A stretch of 64,000 nt of DNA from positions 1,178,001-1,242,000 of the forward strand of contig NZ_OZ156465.1 of NCBI RefSeq assembly GCF_964212655.1. The letters run 5' to 3'. The stretch's first letter is position 1, and the number at the start of each line of letters is the position of its first letter. The notes below the pieces were generated by a model. That model was not told the DNA's origin and ran no database searches. It saw only the letters and a list, made by a program, of their open reading frames with translations. The translations under genes were made by a program, and so were the position numbers. Below are positions 48,331 to 58,713 of this stretch, one piece after another. This DNA comes from Candidatus Thiodiazotropha sp. LNASS1. GTDB taxonomy: Bacteria; Pseudomonadota; Gammaproteobacteria; Chromatiales; Chromatiaceae.

Positions 48331-48663
48331 ATGCACAAAAAATCAGTTCTCTTTTCAAGTTTGCTGGTCTGGATATTAGGTTCAGGCCTTGCAACCACAT
48401 CGATGGCGGATGAAGCCTCTGCCGAAAAAGTAAAACAATTGATTGAAGCCGCGGATGAAGCCAGAAAACAGGCCGCCAGTGTTAACGGTGAATGGCGTGA
48501 CACGGGTAAAATGATCAAGAAGGCAAAGGAATTGTTGAAGAAAGGTGATTTTGTGGCAGCCGCCAAGCTTGCCAACAAGGCCGCCAAACAGGGACACTTG
48601 GGTTATGAACAGGCAATGTCCCAGAAAGATCTGAAAATGCCCTCTTACCTACACTACGAATAA
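48331..48663 (+). CDS. soxK: SoxXA-binding protein SoxK
   Basis: This 110-residue protein has a signal peptide (1-26) and a helical body with DEARKQAASVNGEWRDTGKM and KKAKELLKKGDFVAAAKLAN. It belongs to the SoxXA-binding family, known in Allochromatium and related bacteria to form the third subunit of SoxXAK and raise its activity. Its place between soxA and soxL is the expected one. Confidence 0.9.
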   Translation: MHKKSVLFSSLLVWILGSGLATTSMADEASAEKVKQLIEAADEARKQAASVNGEWRDTGKMIKKAKELLKKGDFVAAAKLANKAAKQGHLGYEQAMSQKDLKMPSYLHYE

Positions 48664-48688
48664 TGGCTAACGCCTGGAGGAAGACATA

Positions 48689-49360
48689 ATGAAGTTTGTC
48701 AAAGCACTCATGCTTACCGCACTTGTCAGTGGCGTTGCATTCTCGTCCCAACTACTTGCGGCCGATGGCAATCAGATCACTCCCGGTCTGCAATCCGTTG
48801 AAGTGACACATAGCGGCGAAAAGGTGATCATCACACGAGCGTCCGACAAAGGGGCGAAAATCCCGGGTACATTCGCCAAGGTTTCCCGTCACTGCCCTCC
48901 TTTCTGTATCCAACCCGCGACCGTTGCCGCCGGTGTGGAAACAGTTGGCGAACTGGAGGTTCTCGGTTACCTGAAGAGAATCGGTGACGGTGACCGTAAG
49001 GTTCTGGTCATCGATTCGCGTACTCCCGACTGGATTATCCGCGGTACTATTCCCGGGTCGGTCAACATCCCCTGGAATAAGATCAACGTGGATCTTCAAG
49101 GCACCTTTGAAGTCGCTGCAGAAGCGGAAGGCGTACATGACATATTGGTCAATCAACTTGGGGTTCAAGAGATCAACGGCAGTCTAGACTTCCGCAACGC
49201 CAAGACCCTGGTGATGTTCTGTAACGGCAGCTGGTGCCCGCAGTCGTCCACCAATATCAAAACCCTGATCAAGCTGGGATACCCTACCTATAAACTAAAG
49301 TGGTATCGCGGCGGTATGCAGGATTGGGTCAGCCTGGGACTTACAACCGTCAATAAATAG
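48689..49360 (+). CDS. soxL: Rhodanese-like sulfurtransferase SoxL
   Basis: This 223-residue exported protein has a signal peptide (1-25) and a single rhodanese domain. The active loop VMFCNGSWCPQSS holds two cysteines, C178 and C183, and the domain starts near LVIDSRTPDW. C69 and C73 (RHCPPFC) are further conserved-looking residues. In soxBXAKL operons SoxL is thought to carry sulfane sulfur away from SoxY. The operon ends with a strong terminator 29 bases later. Confidence 0.9.
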   Translation: MKFVKALMLTALVSGVAFSSQLLAADGNQITPGLQSVEVTHSGEKVIITRASDKGAKIPGTFAKVSRHCPPFCIQPATVAAGVETVGELEVLGYLKRIGDGDRKVLVIDSRTPDWIIRGTIPGSVNIPWNKINVDLQGTFEVAAEAEGVHDILVNQLGVQEINGSLDFRNAKTLVMFCNGSWCPQSSTNIKTLIKLGYPTYKLKWYRGGMQDWVSLGLTTVNK

Positions 49361-49389
49361 ACCTGTTGTTTTGTCAATCTAGGTAATAA

Positions 49390-49414
49390 GGCTGCCGCAA
49401 GGCAGCCTTTTTTT
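49390..49414 (+). terminator. Terminator of the sox operon
   Basis: A perfect 7-bp GC-rich stem (GGCTGCC) with a GCAA tetraloop is followed directly by seven T residues. Confidence 0.93.
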
Positions 49415-49556
49415 ATGCAAGCCGCAAATGGACGCGAATCACCGCAATTTATCGCTAATGGTATGAGGATGTGAATGGTTGCTGCTCAATACTCTGCGAA
49501 ATTTCGTCGAAATCAATTTGTGTATATTTGCGGTGATTCGCGTTCATTCGCAGTTA
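49415..49556. repeat. Inverted pair of the CCGCAAATG-family repeat
   Basis: GCAAATGGACGCGAATCACC at 49424-49443 returns in inverted form at 49527-49556, matching at about 22 of 26 bases over the wider arm. A third, diverged copy lies at 42066-42099. The roughly 140-bp unit is non-coding and looks like a small palindromic or MITE-type element between the sox terminator and tRNA-Pro. It fills most of the gap 49361-49661. Confidence 0.55.
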
Positions 49557-49622
49557 AGAAACAATGGCGTCCTGATAGTGGATTGATGTTGATCGCTCAC
49601 CCCAAACCGGGAGCGGAAGAGC

Positions 49623-49653
49623 AAAAAAAAGGGCTACCTGAGACAGGTAACCC
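49623..49653 (-). terminator. Terminator after tRNA-Pro
   Basis: A 10-bp stem with one mismatch (GGGTTACCTG with CAGGTAGCCC) is followed on the minus strand by eight T residues, nine bases beyond the tRNA. Confidence 0.9.
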
Positions 49654-49661
49654 TAATTATT

Positions 49662-49738
49662 TGGTCCGGGCGGGGTGATTCGAACACCCGACCCCTACAA
49701 CCCCATTGTAGTGCGCTACCAGACTGCGCTACGCCCGG
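49662..49738 (-). tRNA. tRNA-Pro (GGG)
   Basis: This 77-base gene includes CCA. The acceptor CCGGGCG pairs with CGCCCGG, D-loop CTGGTAG, anticodon stem CTACA/TGTAG with loop ATGGGGT (anticodon GGG), and TTCGAAT T-loop. Its position after ihfA-merR is the standard gammaproteobacterial one. Confidence 0.97.
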
Positions 49739-49791
49739 AAAGAGCGGCAATACTAGGCAGTTAATCGGCCTATGTCAATCTGAGATGGGCT

Positions 49792-50151
49792 TTATCTTTT
49801 AAGGATTTGCAGAACTTCTTCGAGTTCACTACGTAACTGCTTGACGATCTGCTGGCTCTGCTGCAGATCCTCCTTCGCTGTATCACCGGAGAGCTGCTGT
49901 CGCGCACCACCGATGGTAAACCCCTGCTCATACAGGAGACTGCGAATCTGCCTGATCATAAGCACATCATGGCGTTGATAGTAACGTCTGTTGCCGCGCC
50001 GCTTGACAGGTTTCAGTTGTGGGAACTCCTGTTCCCAGTAACGCAGTACATGGGGTTTCACCTGACAGAGGTCACTGACCTCACCAATGGTAAAATACCT
50101 TTTACCCGGAATTGCGGGTAGATCTAGATTACTGCTGCTCGGATCCAGCAT
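49792..50151 (-). CDS. MerR-family transcriptional regulator
   Basis: This 119-residue protein has a MerR winged helix at about 18-85 ([40 protein letters not shown]) and a short coiled-coil tail. It lacks the C-terminal metal- or drug-binding domain. The gene is conserved directly after ihfA in gammaproteobacteria (overlapping it by 23 bases here). Its target is not established. Confidence 0.92.
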   Translation of the reverse strand: MLDPSSSNLDLPAIPGKRYFTIGEVSDLCQVKPHVLRYWEQEFPQLKPVKRRGNRRYYQRHDVLMIRQIRSLLYEQGFTIGGARQQLSGDTAKEDLQQSQQIVKQLRSELEEVLQILKR

Positions 50152-50431
50152 AGGCTTCCACTCGTGCCTTTAATTTTTGACCGGGTCTGAAAGTAACCAC
50201 TCTACGTGCGGAGATGGGGATCTCCTTTCCGGTTTTGGGATTACGCCCGGGTCGTTGTTTTTTCTCACGCAGATCGAAGTTTCCGAATCCGGAAAGTTTG
50301 ACCTGTCCCCCTCTTTCAAGAGATTGTCGGATCTCCTCGAAGAACATCTCCACCATCTCTTTGGCCTCACGTTTGTTCAGACCAAGCTCATCGAAGAGCC
50401 TGGCGGCCATGTCTGCTTTTGTTAATGCCAT
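50129..50431 (-). CDS. ihfA: Integration host factor alpha subunit
   Basis: This 100-residue DNA-bending protein begins [20 protein letters not shown] and has the DNA-clasp arm with [18 protein letters not shown]. With IhfB it bends DNA sharply at specific sites and helps recombination, replication and transcription. It sits directly after pheT, as usual. Confidence 0.96.
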   Translation of the reverse strand: MALTKADMAARLFDELGLNKREAKEMVEMFFEEIRQSLERGGQVKLSGFGNFDLREKKQRPGRNPKTGKEIPISARRVVTFRPGQKLKARVEAYAGSEQQ

Positions 50432-50442
50432 CTCCGTCTACC

Positions 50443-52821
50443 CTACTCTCTAAGATTTGCACCTAAATCATCGCCCAGACGGCTTAACACCGTAGCGACC
50501 ACATCATCAACTTCTTTATCAGTAAGGGTGTGTGATTTTTCCTGTAAAATCAATCCCAATGCGAGACTTTTTCGTCCCGAATCTATGTTTTCCCCAGTAT
50601 AGACATCAAATAACAGTATGTCTGTAATTATTTTGCCGGATACGTCACGAATGAGATTCCTAATTGACTCGAAAGTGACAGATTTGTCGACAACAATGGC
50701 GATATCCCGTCTGATCGAGGGATATTTGGAGAGACTTTCAAAGGCCGGGAGCCTTCCTTGCGCCAGATTATCCAGTTTGATCTCGAATACAAAGGTTGCG
50801 CCATTGAGATCGAGCTGTTTCTCGATCTCAGGATGTAACATCCCAATCATGCCCACTTTTTCACCCAATATGGCAATTTCAGCGGTCTGGCCTGGGTGAA
50901 GCGCCGCATGTTCGGCTGCTGAAAAACTGATCCCATCCTGCTGTCCGGTGAGTGAAACAAGCGCCTCGATATCCGCTTTGACGTCATAGAAATCGCTACG
51001 CCGGCTCTCGCCTCCCCACTGCTCCGGGATAGCGTCTCCCGAGACCAGGCCACCCAACACGCGTTCCTGCCTTATTTCGCCATCCTGCCGGTAGAAACAG
51101 AGCCCGGTTTCAAAGATTCGCACCCGCTGCTGCTGCCGTGACTGGTTATAACGCGCCGTTTGCAACAAACCAGGCCAGGTTGACGTGCGCATCACCGACA
51201 TCTCGGCAGAGATCGGATTGGCCAGACGGATGCCGCTCTTTTGCGGATCGACCAGGGCTTCAATCTCGGGGCTGACAAAGCTGTAGGTAATCACCTCCTG
51301 GTAGTCGCGACCGACCAACAGCAGCTTTGCCCGGTGCAGATCGAAATCGACTTCGGGCCGGTCATGCATCTCCATTGCGGAGAGTCCGCGATTGGTCGGG
51401 ATGCGCGCATAACCGTAGATACGCCCAATCTCTTCAATCAGGTCCTCCTCGATGGCGATATCGAAACGGCAGCTGGGGGCCTTCACCCGCCATCCCTGAT
51501 CCGTCTTCTCTAGTCCCATTTCAAGACGGGCAAGGATGTCGCTCACTTCGTTGGCTGCTATCTCGACTCCCAGAACCTTATTGACCCGCTGGGCTCTCAG
51601 CTCGATAAGTGGGCGCTGCTCGATCTGCTCCTCGTTCGCCACTTCCACCACCGGTCCAGGTTTGCCACCGGCAATTTCGAGCAGCAGTTCGGTCGCACGC
51701 TCCATGGCCTTGGCCTGAAGTTGCGGATCGACACCGCGCTCAAAGCGATGGGATGAATCCGTATGCAGGCCATAGCTTCGGGCCTTGCCGCTGACGGCTA
51801 TAGGGGCGAAGAAAGCACTTTCCAACAGGATATGACGGGTCGTATCACACACTGCAGAGTCATCCCCCCCCATAATCCCTGCCAACGCCACCGGCTGTTG
51901 CGCATCAGCGATCACCAGCGTCTGCTCATCCAGTTCGATCTCCTGACCACCGATCAGAACCAGTTTTTCACCCTGTTCCGCCATGCGGACGCGGATTTTC
52001 CCGTCTATCCGTTCCAGGTCAAATCCGTGCATCGGCTGGCCCAGTTCAAGCAGCACATAGTTGGTGACATCCACCACGGGCCCCAGGCTCCGGATATCGC
52101 TGCGGCGCAGTCGTTCCTGCATCCACAGGGGGGTCTCAGCATTGACATCCACATCACGCACAACACGGCAGAGATACCGGGGACAGGCGGCATCCGCTTC
52201 CAGATCGACTGCGACCCGATCATCGATAGCCGGTGTAACCACCTGCATGACGGGGGGCGTCACCGGGCATCGATTGATCACACCAACCTCCCTGGCAATC
52301 CCTGCCATACCGAGACAATCACCCCGGTCAGGCGTCAGATCGACATCGATGGCGCTATCCTCAAGCTGCAGAAAGCGCCTGAAATCCTCGCCGACAGGCG
52401 CATCGGCGGGTAACGGCATAATCCCATCGGAACTATCGGCCAGACCCAACTCACTGGCGGAACAGATCATACCGAACGACGCCACACCGCGTAGTTTCGC
52501 TTTCTTGATCTTGAAATCGCCAGGCAACAGTGCCCCGACGGTCGCGACAGGCACGCGCATGCCCGCTGCCACATTTTTTGCGCCACAGACAATTTGCAGC
52601 GGCTCGCCCTCTCCCACATTCACCGCGCAAACACTGAGCTTGTCCGCATCGGGATGTTGATCGCGACTGAGCACCTCACCGACAACCACACCGTTGAATT
52701 CGGCGGCCACAGGTTCAACAGAATCGACCTCCAGTCCCGCCATACTTAATTGATCGGCTAACTCCTGAGTGCTTACCGAAGGATCGACCCACTCGCGCAA
52801 CCATGCTTCACTGAATTTCAT
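50443..52821 (-). CDS. pheT: Phenylalanyl-tRNA synthetase beta subunit
   Basis: This 792-residue subunit begins MKFSEAWLREWVDPSVS. Domains in order: N-terminal tRNA-binding EMAP-like (about 40-150), B3/B4 editing, B5, the catalytic-like core, and the C-terminal anticodon-binding domain (LSKYPSIRRDIAIVVDKSVT onward). It edits Tyr-tRNA-Phe and forms the alpha2-beta2 enzyme with PheS. Length is typical. Confidence 0.97.
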   Translation of the reverse strand: MKFSEAWLREWVDPSVSTQELADQLSMAGLEVDSVEPVAAEFNGVVVGEVLSRDQHPDADKLSVCAVNVGEGEPLQIVCGAKNVAAGMRVPVATVGALLPGDFKIKKAKLRGVASFGMICSASELGLADSSDGIMPLPADAPVGEDFRRFLQLEDSAIDVDLTPDRGDCLGMAGIAREVGVINRCPVTPPVMQVVTPAIDDRVAVDLEADAACPRYLCRVVRDVDVNAETPLWMQERLRRSDIRSLGPVVDVTNYVLLELGQPMHGFDLERIDGKIRVRMAEQGEKLVLIGGQEIELDEQTLVIADAQQPVALAGIMGGDDSAVCDTTRHILLESAFFAPIAVSGKARSYGLHTDSSHRFERGVDPQLQAKAMERATELLLEIAGGKPGPVVEVANEEQIEQRPLIELRAQRVNKVLGVEIAANEVSDILARLEMGLEKTDQGWRVKAPSCRFDIAIEEDLIEEIGRIYGYARIPTNRGLSAMEMHDRPEVDFDLHRAKLLLVGRDYQEVITYSFVSPEIEALVDPQKSGIRLANPISAEMSVMRTSTWPGLLQTARYNQSRQQQRVRIFETGLCFYRQDGEIRQERVLGGLVSGDAIPEQWGGESRRSDFYDVKADIEALVSLTGQQDGISFSAAEHAALHPGQTAEIAILGEKVGMIGMLHPEIEKQLDLNGATFVFEIKLDNLAQGRLPAFESLSKYPSIRRDIAIVVDKSVTFESIRNLIRDVSGKIITDILLFDVYTGENIDSGRKSLALGLILQEKSHTLTDKEVDDVVATVLSRLGDDLGANLRE

Positions 52822-52836
52822 GACGCTCTATTCACC

Positions 52837-53865
<1,029 letters not shown>

Positions 53866-53902
53866 CTAATAACCTCAAACGAATAATTGTTTTAAGTTTT
53901 GA

Positions 53903-53977
53903 GTTATGAGTTTTTAGTTTCTGCACTCGCTACACTCGCAATGCTATTTTGGTAACTTAAAACCAAAAACTCATAAC
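53903..53977. repeat. Large inverted repeat upstream of pheS
   Basis: An 18-base arm (53903-53920, GTTATGAGTTTTTAG...) pairs with 53960-53977 with a single mismatch, separated by 39 bases. It forms a long hairpin just before the pheST genes, in place of the phenylalanine attenuator known in E. coli. A dispersed palindromic element is the simplest explanation. Confidence 0.55.
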
Positions 53978-54032
53978 CCACAAACTATCAAGGTGACCTC
54001 GCACTAAACACTCATCCATTCATGTTAGCGAT

Positions 54033-54065
54033 AAAAAAAGGGAAAAGCCCCAAGGCCTTTCCCTT
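54033..54065 (-). terminator. Terminator of the infC-rpmI-rplT unit
   Basis: A 12-bp stem with one G-T pair (54038-54049 with 54054-54065) is followed on the minus strand by a run of T residues. A second shorter hairpin (AGGCCGG/CCGGCCT, 54082-54102) lies between it and the rplT stop. Confidence 0.88.
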
Positions 54066-54114
54066 TTCTGTGTTCACAATCAGGCCGGATTCAACCCGGC
54101 CTCACGACATGCAC

Positions 54115-54474
54115 TTAGCTGGAAAGAGCGGCCTTGGCCTGTTCTGCCAGCACACTAAATGCCGTTTTGTCGTTAACAGCCAGATCGGCAAGCATCTTAC
54201 GGTCGACCTCGATATTGGCCATGTGCAAACCGTTGATCATGCGGCTGTAGGAGAGACCGTTTTCACGCGCGCCGGCATTGATGCGGGCAATCCAGAGTGC
54301 GCGAAACTGGCGCTTTTTCTGGCGACGGTCACGGTAAGCATATTGGCCTGCCTTGATGACCGCCTGTTTGGCGACACGGTAAACCTTGCTCCGGGCTCCA
54401 TAATAGCCTTTCGCCTCATCAAGCACCTTTTTATGGCGGGTGCGTGCTTGTACACCACGTTTTACTCTTGACAT
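54115..54474 (-). CDS. rplT: 50S ribosomal protein L20
   Basis: This 119-residue very basic protein begins [20 protein letters not shown] and is full length. L20 binds 23S rRNA early in assembly and in E. coli represses its own operon by binding the mRNA. It follows rpmI by 22 bases. Confidence 0.98.
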   Translation of the reverse strand: MSRVKRGVQARTRHKKVLDEAKGYYGARSKVYRVAKQAVIKAGQYAYRDRRQKKRQFRALWIARINAGARENGLSYSRMINGLHMANIEVDRKMLADLAVNDKTAFSVLAEQAKAALSS

Positions 54475-54496
54475 TGTTCAGATCCGATTCGTTAAC

Positions 54497-54694
54497 TTAG
54501 GCGTATGGCAGCATGCGACGGGCGATAGCCACATCGGATTTTGCGATGGCATTGGGGGCACGCAACTGGCGTTTCCGCTTGGTGCTCTTCTTGGTCAGGA
54601 TATGACGCCGATGGGAGCAGTTGCGTTTGAATGAACCGGATGAGGTGCGTTTAAACCGCTTGGCCGCACCCCGATTTGTCTTAATCTTAGGCAT
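54497..54694 (-). CDS. rpmI: 50S ribosomal protein L35
   Basis: This 65-residue basic protein begins [20 protein letters not shown] and ends MLPYA, the normal L35 pattern. It lies between infC and rplT, the standard order. Confidence 0.98.
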   Translation of the reverse strand: MPKIKTNRGAAKRFKRTSSGSFKRNCSHRRHILTKKSTKRKRQLRAPNAIAKSDVAIARRMLPYA

Positions 54695-54739
54695 TGTCTT
54701 TAAACTCCGCTATTTGTGACGCTCATCGGCGTCAGAAAG

Positions 54740-55258
54740 TTACTTTTTCTTAGGACCCAGCACCATCACCATCTGGCGGCCCTCCATGATGGGTTTCTGT
54801 TCGATTTGGCCGTAATCGGACAAATCCCGTTCAACCCGTTCAAGAAGTTCCAAACCCAACTCGCGGTGAGCATGCTCACGACCGCGGAAACGCATGGTTA
54901 CCTTGGTCTTGTCCCCATCTTCAAGGAAACGTATCAGGTTGCGCAGTTTTACCTGATAATCCCCTTCGCCTGTCCCTGGCCTGAATTTGATCTCTTTGAT
55001 GTGTACCTGTTTCTGCTTCTTTTTGGCGGCCTGCTTCTGCTTCTTCAGTTCAAAAAGAAACTTGCCATAGTCCATGACGCGGCAAACGGGGGGCTCCCCA
55101 TTCGGCACGATCTCCACCAAATCCAGTGCAGCCTCTTGAGCGGCTTGTTGAGCCTGTTCTATAGAGACAACACCTACCTGTTCACCATCAGCTCCTATGA
55201 GTCTTACCTCAACAGCTGTTATGTCATCATTAAGACGGTGCTTTTTTACAGCAGCGAT
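54740..55258 (-). CDS. infC: Translation initiation factor IF-3, probable AUC start
   Basis: This 172-residue factor has the IF3 N domain ([20 protein letters not shown]) and C domain ([32 protein letters not shown]). I place the start at ATC at 55258, since a GGAGG ribosome site (55267-55271) sits 8 bases before it. The GTG at 55303 that gives a longer frame lies inside a terminator-like hairpin. E. coli infC likewise uses a rare codon (AUU), which lets IF3 repress its own translation. IF3 discriminates against non-AUG starts, so autoregulation is expected here too. Confidence 0.88.
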   Translation of the reverse strand: MAAVKKHRLNDDITAVEVRLIGADGEQVGVVSIEQAQQAAQEAALDLVEIVPNGEPPVCRVMDYGKFLFELKKQKQAAKKKQKQVHIKEIKFRPGTGEGDYQVKLRNLIRFLEDGDKTKVTMRFRGREHAHRELGLELLERVERDLSDYGQIEQKPIMEGRQMVMVLGPKKK

Positions 55259-55292
55259 AACCGGTTCCTCCAAAAAGTCCAAACCCGAAAAG

Positions 55293-55321
55293 TAGAAAAG
55301 CACCGGATTGACCGGTGCTTT
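55293..55321 (-). terminator. Hairpin with T-run between thrS and infC
   Basis: A perfect 10-bp stem (AAAGCACCGG with its complement) around a five-base loop is followed on the minus strand by TTTTC. It lies five bases after the thrS stop and just before the infC ribosome site, so it could act as a terminator or attenuator separating the two genes. Confidence 0.7.
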
Positions 55322-55325
55322 ACAC

Positions 55326-57242
55326 TCAGCTCACACGTTGTGTAACTTCAGATTTCATACGATCGATAAAAGCTTCGATTGGCATAGCGCCAAGATCTTC
55401 ACCCCCTCGCGTACGAACAGCTACCGTACCCTCTTCCATCTCCCGATCACCGATGACCAGCAGATAGGGCACGCGCATCAACGTGTGCTCGCGGATTTTA
55501 AAGCCAATTTTCTCATTTCTCAAGTCCGATTCGACTCGAAAACCGTTATCATGCAAGGATTTGTGGCATTTTTTCACATATTCGCCCTGCCGATCGGTGA
55601 TATTCATCAAAACCGCCTGCACCGGCGCGAGCCAGAGCGGCAGCGCGCCGGCATAGTGTTCGATCAGGATTCCGATGAAACGCTCCAGCGATCCGAGGAT
55701 CGCCCGATGCAGCATCACAGGCACCTTTTTACTGTTGTCTTCAGCGATATAACTGGCCCCAAGACGCTCAGGCATGGAGAAATCGAGCTGGATAGTACCC
55801 AACTGCCAGATCCGGCCGAGGCAGTCACGCAGGGAGAACTCGATCTTCGGCCCATAGAAGGCGCCCTCCCCCGGATGCAGCTCCCAATCCAGCCCCTGTT
55901 GGTTCAACGCCTCTTCAAGTGCTTTCTCAGCTTTATCCCATACTTCATCTGATCCAACACGTTTTTCAGGGCGGGTAGACAGTATCACCAAAACCTCATC
56001 GAAACCGAAATCCTTGTAGACATCCAGCAGCAGATCATTGAAGGCCTGCACTTCACCGAGTATCTGTTCTTCGCTACAGAAGATATGCGCGTCATCCTGT
56101 ACGAAGTTACGCACCCGCATCAGGCCATGCAGGGTACCCGAAGGCTCGTTGCGATGGCAGGAACCGAACTCCGCCAGCCGAAGGGGCAGATCCCGGTAGC
56201 TCTTCAGACCGTGGTTGTAGATCTGAATATGCGCCGGACAGTTCATCGGTTTGATGGCGTAGGTCCGGTCATCGGTCTCGGTAGTGAAGATATCGTCGCG
56301 AAACTTCTCCCAATGGCCCGATTTCTCCCACAGGGTACGGTCGATCACCTGGGGTGTATGCACCTCCTGGTAACCGTGATCATTCAACTTATCGCGGATA
56401 TATTGCTGAATCACGAGGTAGATGCGCCAGCCTTTGTCGTGCCAGAAAGCCATGCCGGGGGCCTCTTCCTGGGTGTGGAAGAGATCCTGGGCCTTGCCAA
56501 TCTTGCGGTGATCCCGCTTCTCCGCCTCTTCCAGGCGGTGCAGATAGGTCTTCAGCTCCTTTTTGTCGCGCCAGGCGGTGCCGTAGATGCGCTGTAACAT
56601 CTCGTTGTTGGAATCGCCCCGCCAATAGGCGCCCGCCACCTTCATCAGTTTGAATCCCTTGCCCAACATTCCTGTACTGGGCAGATGGGGTCCACGGCAG
56701 ACATCGAACCAGTCACCCTGGCGGTAGACCGAAACCTCCTCGCCTTCCGGGATGAACTCCTTGATGATCTCCACCTTATATTTCTCACCGATGGAATCGA
56801 ATGTCCGCATCGCCTCTTCCCTGTCCCACACCTCCCGCTGCAGCGGCAGATTGCGCTTGACGATCTCGTGCATGCGCTGTTCGATCTTCTTCAGATCGTC
56901 CGGGGTGAAGGCCTCATCGCGGGCAAAATCATAATAGAATCCATCCTCAATGGCAGGACCGATGGTAACCTGGGTACCGGGATAGAGTTCCTGTACCGCC
57001 TGCGCCATGGCATGGGCGGCGTCGTGCCGGATCAGTTCCAGCGCCTCATCGTCACGACTGGTGACGATGGCAACTTCGCAATCCTTCTCGACAAGAAAAG
57101 AGGTATCGACCAGGCGTCCGTCGACCCGACCGGCCAGGGCGGCCTTGGCGAGTCCGGGACCGATATCCGCGGCGATCTCATAGACTGTCAGCGCTTGATC
57201 GAATTCACGTTGGGAACCATCGGGGAGCGAGATAACGGGCAT
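55326..57242 (-). CDS. thrS: Threonyl-tRNA synthetase
   Basis: This 638-residue class II synthetase has an N-terminal TGS domain ([20 protein letters not shown]), the editing domain ([20 protein letters not shown], with [10 protein letters not shown] zinc-type residues), a catalytic core with [20 protein letters not shown] and [14 protein letters not shown], and the anticodon-binding domain. It charges tRNA-Thr and clears Ser-tRNA-Thr. An intrinsic terminator sits in its leader 50 bases upstream. Confidence 0.98.
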   Translation of the reverse strand: MPVISLPDGSQREFDQALTVYEIAADIGPGLAKAALAGRVDGRLVDTSFLVEKDCEVAIVTSRDDEALELIRHDAAHAMAQAVQELYPGTQVTIGPAIEDGFYYDFARDEAFTPDDLKKIEQRMHEIVKRNLPLQREVWDREEAMRTFDSIGEKYKVEIIKEFIPEGEEVSVYRQGDWFDVCRGPHLPSTGMLGKGFKLMKVAGAYWRGDSNNEMLQRIYGTAWRDKKELKTYLHRLEEAEKRDHRKIGKAQDLFHTQEEAPGMAFWHDKGWRIYLVIQQYIRDKLNDHGYQEVHTPQVIDRTLWEKSGHWEKFRDDIFTTETDDRTYAIKPMNCPAHIQIYNHGLKSYRDLPLRLAEFGSCHRNEPSGTLHGLMRVRNFVQDDAHIFCSEEQILGEVQAFNDLLLDVYKDFGFDEVLVILSTRPEKRVGSDEVWDKAEKALEEALNQQGLDWELHPGEGAFYGPKIEFSLRDCLGRIWQLGTIQLDFSMPERLGASYIAEDNSKKVPVMLHRAILGSLERFIGILIEHYAGALPLWLAPVQAVLMNITDRQGEYVKKCHKSLHDNGFRVESDLRNEKIGFKIREHTLMRVPYLLVIGDREMEEGTVAVRTRGGEDLGAMPIEAFIDRMKSEVTQRVS

Positions 57243-57290
57243 ATTACTTCCTCATCAGTGGTGGCCCATACGAGAGGCCACTTGAAAATT

Positions 57291-57316
57291 AAAAAAGCCG
57301 GCGCCTTGGGGCCGGC
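57291..57316 (-). terminator. Intrinsic terminator in the thrS leader
   Basis: A GC-rich stem (GCCGGC-GCC with GG-GCCGGC, one bulged G) is followed on the minus strand by TTTTTT. It ends 49 bases before the thrS start, so it could be an attenuator of thrS or the end of an upstream transcript. Confidence 0.7.
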
Positions 57317-58043
57317 CCTATGATGTCAGACAATCCAAATGGACGGATTGTGCAGTTCGGCACTGCCCATCACCAGGCCATTCGATTCATATCCATGTTA
57401 GTTATTATGAAATCAAAGGCTTATCGGGCAATGCCTATTGCAGGCGAAGTCTAATACAGTCCCACGCGGCAAGTCAAAGCCAGGATACCGGCGGAGAGGA
57501 CCCCGTCATACTGTCACCATTCCCAACGATTGACAGCCTACCCATCCTGCAAACCGCTTCACTCTTTAATATATGCCCTACGTAGGATATAGCCCACCAC
57601 ACCAAACACCCTGTAAAAGCAGAAACTACTTCCTAATCACCAACACATCAAGAAAACAGTTAAATTTCTGATTCATCCTCGATACCATGTCATCGATGCG
57701 CTCTTTCTCCTTTTATTCTCCCAGACTAAAAGCATCAACCTACTAGTCAACAACCAATTTACGAAAAATCCGGAGATAGCAGGCAAGTTGCCCGATCCCT
57801 ACAAGCAGGATGCTTTGGTCATATATATAAAGCCTTGACAGAGGACTGGCAACCGCATGGGAAAAAGAGTAATTATAAGAACCAACAGGGAGGTTTCTTC
57901 GAATCCAACACCTCCCCTTACTGCAACTTGCAGGCAAATTGCAGGATTATTTTCGTGCAGTTTTTATTGGCTGGTTATAAGGCATGTTGCCTGTTGAATA
58001 CAGAAATAGGTGGGATAGGAGGTAAGTTGCCTTCTACTTTAAT

Positions 58044-58050
58044 GTTATGC
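58044..58050 (+). other. Integron-type core site at cassette front
   Basis: The heptamer GTTATGC fits the attC core GTTRRRY. It is the exact complement of GCATAAC at 59566-59572, the box expected at the far end of the same gene cassette. The methyltransferase gene begins 38 bases later. Confidence 0.6.
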
Positions 58051-58088
58051 ACATTACCTTAAGCGGAGGCTAGTAGTAGATAGAAAAC

Positions 58089-58712
58089 ATGACTGAGGAT
58101 TACTGGGGCAGATTTTCCGAAACCTACGACCGGAATCAGGAGTACGTTGTAGGGAGGGAACTCCTCGACGAGATCACCGGCGAGTTGAATCAACTTGCGG
58201 AACTGGGTGAAGTAGTGGAGTTCGGTTGCGGTACAGGATACTTCACGGTAGCAATTACCGAGAAGAGTACGAGCGTCCTGGCCACGGACCTCTCGGACAA
58301 TCTTCTGGAGGCAGCAAAGACTCGTTTGCGGGACCATCCGGAAGTCACAGTTCAGAAAGAGGATTGCCTGGAAACATCGCTTATGCCTGAGTCATGCAAC
58401 AGCGTCTTCATGGCCAATCTGGTTCACGTGCTCGCGACCCCTGCCAAGGCGCTTGAGGAAAGCAGTCGGATTCTTAGGAGCGGGGGACGGATTGTGATTG
58501 TGACATTCACAGGTCACGGTATGAGTCTGTGGCAGAAGATCAAGATGGGCGTGAGGTTCGCCAAGACCTGGGGGAAACCCCCTCCAAACATTCGTTCTTT
58601 CTCCCCGGAGGACGTTGAATCTATGCTTCAGGAGACAGGCTTCGTCGTCGAGCAGTCGAAGCTCATTGGCAATCGAACAAAGGCTCTTTTCGTCGTGGGC
58701 AGAAAGGGCTGA
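58089..58712 (+). CDS. Class I SAM-dependent methyltransferase
   Basis: This 207-residue protein has the Rossmann SAM motif VVEFGCGTGYFTVAI (about 42-56), an acidic motif II residue in VLATDLSDN, and QKEDCLETSLMPESCNSVF (motif III region), followed by RILRSGGRIVIVTF. The substrate is unknown; it resembles small ubiE-like and arsenite-type methyltransferases only in fold. It is the first gene of a putative integron cassette and is followed after one base by an SDR gene. Confidence 0.82.
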   Translation: MTEDYWGRFSETYDRNQEYVVGRELLDEITGELNQLAELGEVVEFGCGTGYFTVAITEKSTSVLATDLSDNLLEAAKTRLRDHPEVTVQKEDCLETSLMPESCNSVFMANLVHVLATPAKALEESSRILRSGGRIVIVTFTGHGMSLWQKIKMGVRFAKTWGKPPPNIRSFSPEDVESMLQETGFVVEQSKLIGNRTKALFVVGRKG

Positions 58713-58713
58713 T

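Larger units (their letters stand above)
57243..58088. other. 846-bp region without a confident gene
   Basis: It contains the thrS leader (57243-57500) with an intrinsic terminator, a small hairpin (CAATCC/GGATTG, 57331-57350) and then AT-rich sequence with no convincing frame. Variants of GGCAAGTTGCC recur near 57785, 57933, 57983 and 58022. The right edge carries the first integron-type core box (GTTATGC, 58044-58050). No integrase gene is visible. Confidence 0.5.

Noticed and set aside
57243-58043. Integron integrase gene and attI site
   Set aside because: No tyrosine recombinase frame is present on either strand in this gap, so the cassette region is treated as a detached remnant.
57835-58062. 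75-residue forward frame before the methyltransferase gene
   Set aside because: No ribosome site or family sequence, and it overlaps the probable cassette boundary.
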